Positions 5,850 through 9,864 of a stretch of DNA of 9,864 nucleotides are shown piece after piece (position 1 is the first letter of the stretch; every line of letters begins with the position of its first letter). The DNA is from Clostridiales bacterium (lineage in GTDB: Bacteria > Bacillota > Clostridia > Oscillospirales > Butyricicoccaceae): contig JANZZB010000007.1 of NCBI GenBank assembly GCA_026419635.1, forward strand, positions 1 through 9,864, in the 5' to 3' direction. The notes under the pieces are model-generated. The model did not search any database. It worked only from the letters and a program-made list of their open reading frames with translations, and had not been told where the DNA came from. The position numbers and the translations under genes are program-made.

Positions 5850-7085
5850 ATGAACGCTGAAATTATCTCTGTCGGAACGGAACTTCTTTTGGGAGAAATC
5901 GTAAATTCGGATGCGCAGATGATATCCGAAGGGCTTTCTATACTTGGAATTAACGTATATTATCATACTGTCGTCGGAGACAATCCGGAAAGAGTAAAAC
6001 AAGCGGTTGCGATTGCAAAAGATCGCGCCGACATTTTAATAACTACCGGGGGACTCGGCCCAACCTGCGACGATCTGACAAAAGAAACACTGGCGGAGGC
6101 TTTTTCTAAGAAATTAATCATGCATCAACCATCGCTAGACCGTGTGATTAAAGCGTTTCAGGAACTTAACCGGCCGATGACAGATAGCAATAAAAAACAG
6201 GCTATGATACCGGAAGGTGCAACTGTTTTGGAAAACGATTGGGGCACCGCGCCGGGCTGTGCATTTGAACAGGGTGGAAAACACGTAATCATGCTTCCGG
6301 GGCCGCCGAGAGAATGCCGCCCTATGTTTTTTGAAAAGGCGTTTCCATACCTTATGAAGCTCAGCGGAGGAACAATTATTTCGGAGTCGGTTAAAGTTTT
6401 TGGACTTGGGGAATCGGCAATGGAAGACCTCCTTAGAGATATGATGAATACGATGTCGAACCCGACGGTCGCACCATACGCAAAAGAGGGCGAGTGCCTC
6501 GCACGCGTAACGGCAAAGGCGGAGAACGAAGAAAAAGCCAGAGAAATGATCGAACCCGTTGTAAAAAAGGTTTGCGACATTATAGGAGAGTATGTTTACG
6601 GTGTAAATGTGAACTCTTTGGAGGAAGTTGTTGTACGTGAGCTTAGTAGCAAAAAGCTTACTCTGGCAACGGCTGAATCTTGTACAGGCGGACTCCTTTC
6701 AAAAAGAATTACAGATATTGCAGGGTCATCTGCCTGCTTTGTGGGTGGAATATGCGCCTATACAAACGAAATTAAAACAAAACTGCTTCATGTTCCGGCA
6801 GCTCTTCTGGAAGAGAAGGGCGCAGTATCCCCAGAAGTCGCCGCTAAAATGGCGGAGGGCGTCAGACAGGCAATGAAGACGGATTATGGTATCGGAATTA
6901 CCGGTGTTGCGGGACCGGATGGAGGTAGCGATACAAAACCTGTTGGACTGATTTATATTGCGCTTTCAAACGGGAAAGAAACGAAAATTAAAAAGTGGAC
7001 AACAAACAGAGGAAGAGAAAGAAACCGTTTAATGGCGGCTTCTAGCGCCCTTGATATGCTTCGGCTCGATTTGATGCAGAAATAA
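5850..7085 (+). CDS. cinA: CinA family protein (MoCF-like domain plus C-terminal PncC/CinA amidase domain)
   Basis: Two-domain pyridine-nucleotide enzyme. In studied members the C-terminal domain deamidates nicotinamide mononucleotide to nicotinate mononucleotide, feeding NAD recycling, and the N-terminal domain hydrolyses ADP-ribose. In some competent bacteria the protein is linked to competence; nothing here supports that link. The protein is 411 residues, full length. N-terminal domain: ISVGTELLLGEIVNSDAQ, GDNPERV, TTGGLGPTCDDLTKE, and LPGPPRECRPMF (about residues 149-160). C-terminal domain: LATAESCTGGLLS with the presumed catalytic Ser277, AYTNEIK, GAVSPEVA, and GITGVAGPDGG. Start: GGAG at 5840-5843 lies six bases before the ATG at 5850, and the family usually begins MNAEIISVGTELL. 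An in-frame ATG at 5838 leaves only one base after its possible ribosome binding site. The Nudix gene follows after 71 bases. Confidence 0.95.
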   Translation: MNAEIISVGTELLLGEIVNSDAQMISEGLSILGINVYYHTVVGDNPERVKQAVAIAKDRADILITTGGLGPTCDDLTKETLAEAFSKKLIMHQPSLDRVIKAFQELNRPMTDSNKKQAMIPEGATVLENDWGTAPGCAFEQGGKHVIMLPGPPRECRPMFFEKAFPYLMKLSGGTIISESVKVFGLGESAMEDLLRDMMNTMSNPTVAPYAKEGECLARVTAKAENEEKAREMIEPVVKKVCDIIGEYVYGVNVNSLEEVVVRELSSKKLTLATAESCTGGLLSKRITDIAGSSACFVGGICAYTNEIKTKLLHVPAALLEEKGAVSPEVAAKMAEGVRQAMKTDYGIGITGVAGPDGGSDTKPVGLIYIALSNGKETKIKKWTTNRGRERNRLMAASSALDMLRLDLMQK

Positions 7086-7093
7086 TCCAAATG

Positions 7094-7122
7094 TGGAAAA
7101 AATCATACATTTATGATAAAAT
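7094..7122 (+). promoter_or_regulatory. Probable promoter of the Nudix-walRK unit
   Basis: Extended -10: TG at 7114-7115, one base, then TAAAAT (7117-7122). A weak -35, TGGAAA (7094-7099), lies 17 bases upstream. The inverted repeat ATCATA-CATT-TATGAT (7102-7117) fills the spacer and touches the -10. Transcription would start around 7129, about 28 bases before the Nudix ATG. The -35 is poor, so confidence is moderate. Confidence 0.5.
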
Positions 7123-7156
7123 AAAATGATTGAAAAATCCGTTACAGGAGCTAAAT

Positions 7157-7693
7157 ATGGATTTAACAGAACGCAAAATTGACGGAGATTATAAATATTT
7201 CGGTAAACTTGTTAAGATAAGACTTGACTCTGTAAGACTTCCAGACGGTAAAACGTCGACAAGAGAAGTTTGCGAGCATGTAGAAGGGGTTGCCGTCTTG
7301 CCGATAAATGACAAAGGTGAAGTTGTTATGGTTCGCCAATTTCGCTATCCGTTTGAAGAAGCACTTTTGGAAATACCGGCAGGGAAAATGGACAACTGCG
7401 AAGAAGGGCATTATAATTGCGGCCTTCGGGAGCTTCGTGAAGAGACAGGGATCGTTCCAAAAGAGTTTCATTACCTTGGGTGTATCTATCCTTCACCGGG
7501 TTTTTTGACGGAAGTCATTCATCTGTATCTTGCAAAAGGTTTAAAAGAAGGAGCGCCCTGTCCGGATGAAGACGAGTATTTATCTGTAGAAACCGTACCT
7601 TTTGAAGAGCTAAAACGCATGATTGCTGATAATATAATACGAGACGCAAAAACAATTGCGGCGGTGTTTCGTGCGTCTATGCTGCTTTCGTAA
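7157..7693 (+). CDS. Nudix hydrolase, ADP-ribose pyrophosphatase type
   Basis: Metal-dependent hydrolase expected to split ADP-ribose (and perhaps other nucleoside diphosphate sugars) into AMP and ribose 5-phosphate. The protein is 178 residues, typical of the NudF-like group. Visible: VEGVAVLPIN, then VVMVRQFRYPFEEALLEIPAGKMD, the typical lead-in of ADP-ribose pyrophosphatases, then the Nudix helix RELREETGI, then YPSPGFLTEVIHLYLAKGL, also typical of the group. The glutamates that bind metal (REL-x-EE) are intact. The loop between the conserved Gly and the REL core is one residue longer than the standard G-x5-E-x7-REU spacing. Start: AGGAG (7146-7150) lies six bases before the ATG at 7157. 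An in-frame TTG at 7130 has no ribosome binding site. Position between cinA and walR suggests a role in NAD turnover, but its own promoter and the 21-base gap to walR tie it transcriptionally to the latter. Confidence 0.92.
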   Translation: MDLTERKIDGDYKYFGKLVKIRLDSVRLPDGKTSTREVCEHVEGVAVLPINDKGEVVMVRQFRYPFEEALLEIPAGKMDNCEEGHYNCGLRELREETGIVPKEFHYLGCIYPSPGFLTEVIHLYLAKGLKEGAPCPDEDEYLSVETVPFEELKRMIADNIIRDAKTIAAVFRASMLLS

Positions 7694-7714
7694 TTTGAAG
7701 CGGAGGAAGAGAAC

Positions 7715-8410
7715 GTGGAAAGACAGATTTTAGTGATCGAAGACGAAAAGACAATCTCTGACATCCTGATTTTTAATTTACAACGGGAAGGGTATAAAAC
7801 TCTTGAGGCTGCGGATGGAAATCATGGATTAAAACTGGCTATGACTGAGTCACCCGATCTTATTCTGCTTGACGTTATGCTGCCGGGAATTGATGGCTTT
7901 GAGATATGCCGAAGGGTGAGAGAACAAAGCGAAGTTCCGATCATTATGCTTACAGCACGTGAAGAAGAGACTGACAAGGTGCTGGGGCTTGATTTGGGTG
8001 CGGATGACTATATTACCAAGCCTTTTTCCATGCGGGAATTGATGGCGAGGGTCAAAGCCAACATGAGAAGAGGAGTGTCCGATTCCCTTATTAATTCAAA
8101 TAGTACATTAGTTACATTCGGAGATGTTTCGATAAATCCTGAAAAGCATGAAGTAAAAGTAATGTCAAAGTCCGTTGACCTGACTACGCGTGAATACGAG
8201 CTTTTGACGTTTTTGGTTACTTGGCCGGACAAGGTGTTTTCACGTGAAGAATTGATGGAAAAAGTCTGGAATTACGGATATTACGGCGATCTTAGAACTG
8301 TGGATGTTGCGGTTCGAAGGCTGCGAGAAAAAATAGAACAGACACCGGGCGATCCGAAACATATTATGACAAAACGCGGACTGGGCTATTATTTTACAAA
8401 AAACAATTAA
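7715..8410 (+). CDS. walR: Two-component response regulator, OmpR/PhoB family, WalR-like
   Basis: DNA-binding regulator phosphorylated by the adjacent kinase. In Bacillus and Staphylococcus, WalR controls autolysins and wall metabolism and is often essential. The protein is 231 residues. Receiver domain (about 1-120): acidic pair Glu9/Asp10, phospho-acceptor Asp53 in LLDVMLPG, Thr80, and Lys102 in ITKPF. The winged-helix domain (about 130-231) carries LTTREYELL, FSREELMEKVW, and DLRTVDVAVRRLREKIE with the C-terminal RGLGYYF. The last motifs closely match WalR rather than PhoP or PhoB, though a PhoB-type identity is not fully excluded without a tree. Thr101, the site modified by the Ser/Thr kinase PrkC in B. 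subtilis WalR, is also present. Start: GTG at 7715, with GGAGG (7702-7706) eight bases upstream. It lies 21 bases after the Nudix stop codon, so it is probably co-transcribed. Confidence 0.93.
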   Translation: MERQILVIEDEKTISDILIFNLQREGYKTLEAADGNHGLKLAMTESPDLILLDVMLPGIDGFEICRRVREQSEVPIIMLTAREEETDKVLGLDLGADDYITKPFSMRELMARVKANMRRGVSDSLINSNSTLVTFGDVSINPEKHEVKVMSKSVDLTTREYELLTFLVTWPDKVFSREELMEKVWNYGYYGDLRTVDVAVRRLREKIEQTPGDPKHIMTKRGLGYYFTKNN

Positions 8411-8454
8411 GTAATATTCTACATATCCAGCACTGCAGAAAGGGGCTTTTTCTC

Positions 8455-9864
8455 TTGTTTCGAAGCCTACATATGAAGCTTGTTATCATTCTTGTACTGC
8501 TGATCATGTCGGTCATGGTGGTGGTCGGCACTTTCTTGATCAGCAGTGTAACTTCATATCATATCAATGATTTTAAACAGCAAATGGCTGCTGTTTTTAC
8601 AAGCAACTTCATTTCGGCCTTAAACGAAAAAGCAAATCTGCCTGATGCTGTGTCACAGATAAAGGATGTGATGACAGCGTATTCCGGTGCTGCAGGTATT
8701 GATACATACCGCAATTTTTACATATTAGACGGAAATACGGGAGATTTTTTGGCGGGATCGAATAATTCTCAGGGGCAGACCCTCGTGAAAACTCCAAATA
8801 TTATTGCGGCTATTTCCGGAAAAGTCGGCGATAAAATCAGCTTTATCGACTCCTATATGGATGTAGCGGTGCCAATACAGGGTGGGGCTCACTACATTAT
8901 TTATATTAAAGATTCAAAACAAGACTTAAAAGATCTTACCTGGACGCTTTTTGCAATCACTGTGCAGGCAATGCTTTTCGGGTTGATTATTGCTGTGCTT
9001 CTAAGCTTCTTCCTTTCAAAAACAATGACTACTCCGATTGAGGAACTTACAAAAAGCGCCACGTTGATTGCGTCCGGTGAATTTCAGAAAAAACTTGAAG
9101 TGCATTCGACTGATGAGATCGGAATTCTGACAAGTACATTTAACGATATGGCTCAGGTATTAAAAGATACTTTAGAAGAGGTTGAGGGGGAAAAGAACAA
9201 GTTAAACACTCTGTTTTTACATATGGCGGACGGAGTGGCTGCGTTTACGGAAGAAGGCCGGCTTTTACATATGAATCCGGCAGCGCAAAAAATGCTTGGT
9301 ACCAATTTTGATCCGGAGCTGACTTATAAAGAGGTATTTTCAGATTTGAGAACACCGACTGATATGGATGCCGCGGAAAAAGGATATTTAGAGAGCGAAT
9401 ATAAGAAAAACGGACGGGATTTTTTAATTTTCTTTGCGCCTTTCGGTGTGCCGGATGGCGGAGATGGTCTTATGGCAGTTATTCACGATATAACGGAGCA
9501 GCGGCGGCTTGACGAGGCGCGGCGCGAATTTGTCGCGAATGTTTCGCATGAACTTAGGACCCCACTTACAAATATTAAGAGCTATACCGAAACACTCCTT
9601 GAAAACCCGGACGATATACCGCCTGAAATGGAATCTAAATTTTTAAATGTTATATCGAGCGAAGCCGATCGCATGACAAGGGTTGTAAAAGATTTACTCA
9701 CATTGTCTCGCCTGGATTATGCAAGGCTTGATCTTCGTTTTTCTGCCTTTTCAATTAAAAAACTGATTCAAAACGTCTATAACGCGATGATTCTTGAAGC
9801 TTCAAAAAACGGACAAACATTTTTGTTAGAAACAGAGGATTCAATTCCTGAAATGGTGGGCGAT
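8455..9864 (+). CDS. walK: Sensor histidine kinase, WalK-like, 3' truncated by window edge
   Basis: Membrane sensor kinase paired with the upstream regulator. The frame is open for 470 codons to the last base with no stop, so the C-terminal ATPase domain lies outside the window. Domains in order: transmembrane segment 1 (about 8-31), an extracellular sensor region (about 35-160, PAS/Cache-like, containing FYILDGNTGDFLAGS), transmembrane segment 2 (about 165-186), HAMP (about 187-240, TTPIEELTKSA), a cytoplasmic PAS domain (about 248-345, ending HDITEQ), and HisKA with phospho-acceptor His365 in VSHELRTPLTNIKSY. This TM-sensor-TM-HAMP-PAS-HisKA order is that of WalK. Start: TTG at 8455 with GAAAGGGG (8438-8445) nine bases before it. 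The in-frame ATG at 8473 is too far from that site. The gap after walR is 44 bases with no terminator. A PhoR-type kinase has a similar layout and remains possible. Confidence 0.9.
   Translation, partial: MFRSLHMKLVIILVLLIMSVMVVVGTFLISSVTSYHINDFKQQMAAVFTSNFISALNEKANLPDAVSQIKDVMTAYSGAAGIDTYRNFYILDGNTGDFLAGSNNSQGQTLVKTPNIIAAISGKVGDKISFIDSYMDVAVPIQGGAHYIIYIKDSKQDLKDLTWTLFAITVQAMLFGLIIAVLLSFFLSKTMTTPIEELTKSATLIASGEFQKKLEVHSTDEIGILTSTFNDMAQVLKDTLEEVEGEKNKLNTLFLHMADGVAAFTEEGRLLHMNPAAQKMLGTNFDPELTYKEVFSDLRTPTDMDAAEKGYLESEYKKNGRDFLIFFAPFGVPDGGDGLMAVIHDITEQRRLDEARREFVANVSHELRTPLTNIKSYTETLLENPDDIPPEMESKFLNVISSEADRMTRVVKDLLTLSRLDYARLDLRFSAFSIKKLIQNVYNAMILEASKNGQTFLLETEDSIPEMVGD

Overview
The window (about 9.9 kb, moderate AT content, strong GGAGG-type ribosome binding sites, several TTG/GTG starts) looks like chromosome of a Gram-positive anaerobe. 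A Rex redox repressor, a YitT-family membrane protein, a ThiI without a rhodanese domain next to its own cysteine desulfurase, and a WalR/WalK pair together point to Bacillota, most likely class Clostridia. A member of the Oscillospirales (ruminococcal) group is my guess from protein flavour only. There are no phage genes, transposase genes, CRISPR arrays, rRNA or tRNA genes. Nearly all of the content is conserved housekeeping.

Layout. (1) 2-565: 3' part of rex, closed by a textbook intrinsic terminator (584-614). (2) 727-1578: a YitT/DUF2179 membrane protein. (3) 1579-1893: a 315-base gap between the convergent yitT and purA genes. It is packed with hairpins and bounded by two exact 20-base copies of a terminator stem-loop, which looks like a small non-coding insertion that duplicated the purA terminator. 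(4) 1894-3165, minus strand: purA. (5) 3166-3321: a divergent promoter region with good sigma-A-type promoters on both strands and two dyads. (6) 3322-5674: cysteine desulfurase plus thiI, a sulfur-relay pair for tRNA 4-thiouridine. (7) 5675-5849: a gap with hairpins. (8) 5850-7085: cinA. (9) 7157-7693: an ADP-ribose pyrophosphatase-like Nudix hydrolase with its own probable promoter. (10) 7715 to the end: walR and the 5' part of walK, tightly spaced behind the Nudix gene and probably co-transcribed with it.

How the genes fit together. The desulfurase supplies persulfide sulfur to ThiI. CinA (NMN deamidase and ADP-ribose pyrophosphatase-type domains) and the Nudix enzyme both act on pyridine-nucleotide breakdown products, and Rex senses NADH/NAD+, though the three are not one operon. 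WalRK controls cell-wall homeostasis in related bacteria. I see no convincing novel protein system. The item most worth checking is the structured intergenic element at about 1607-1879.
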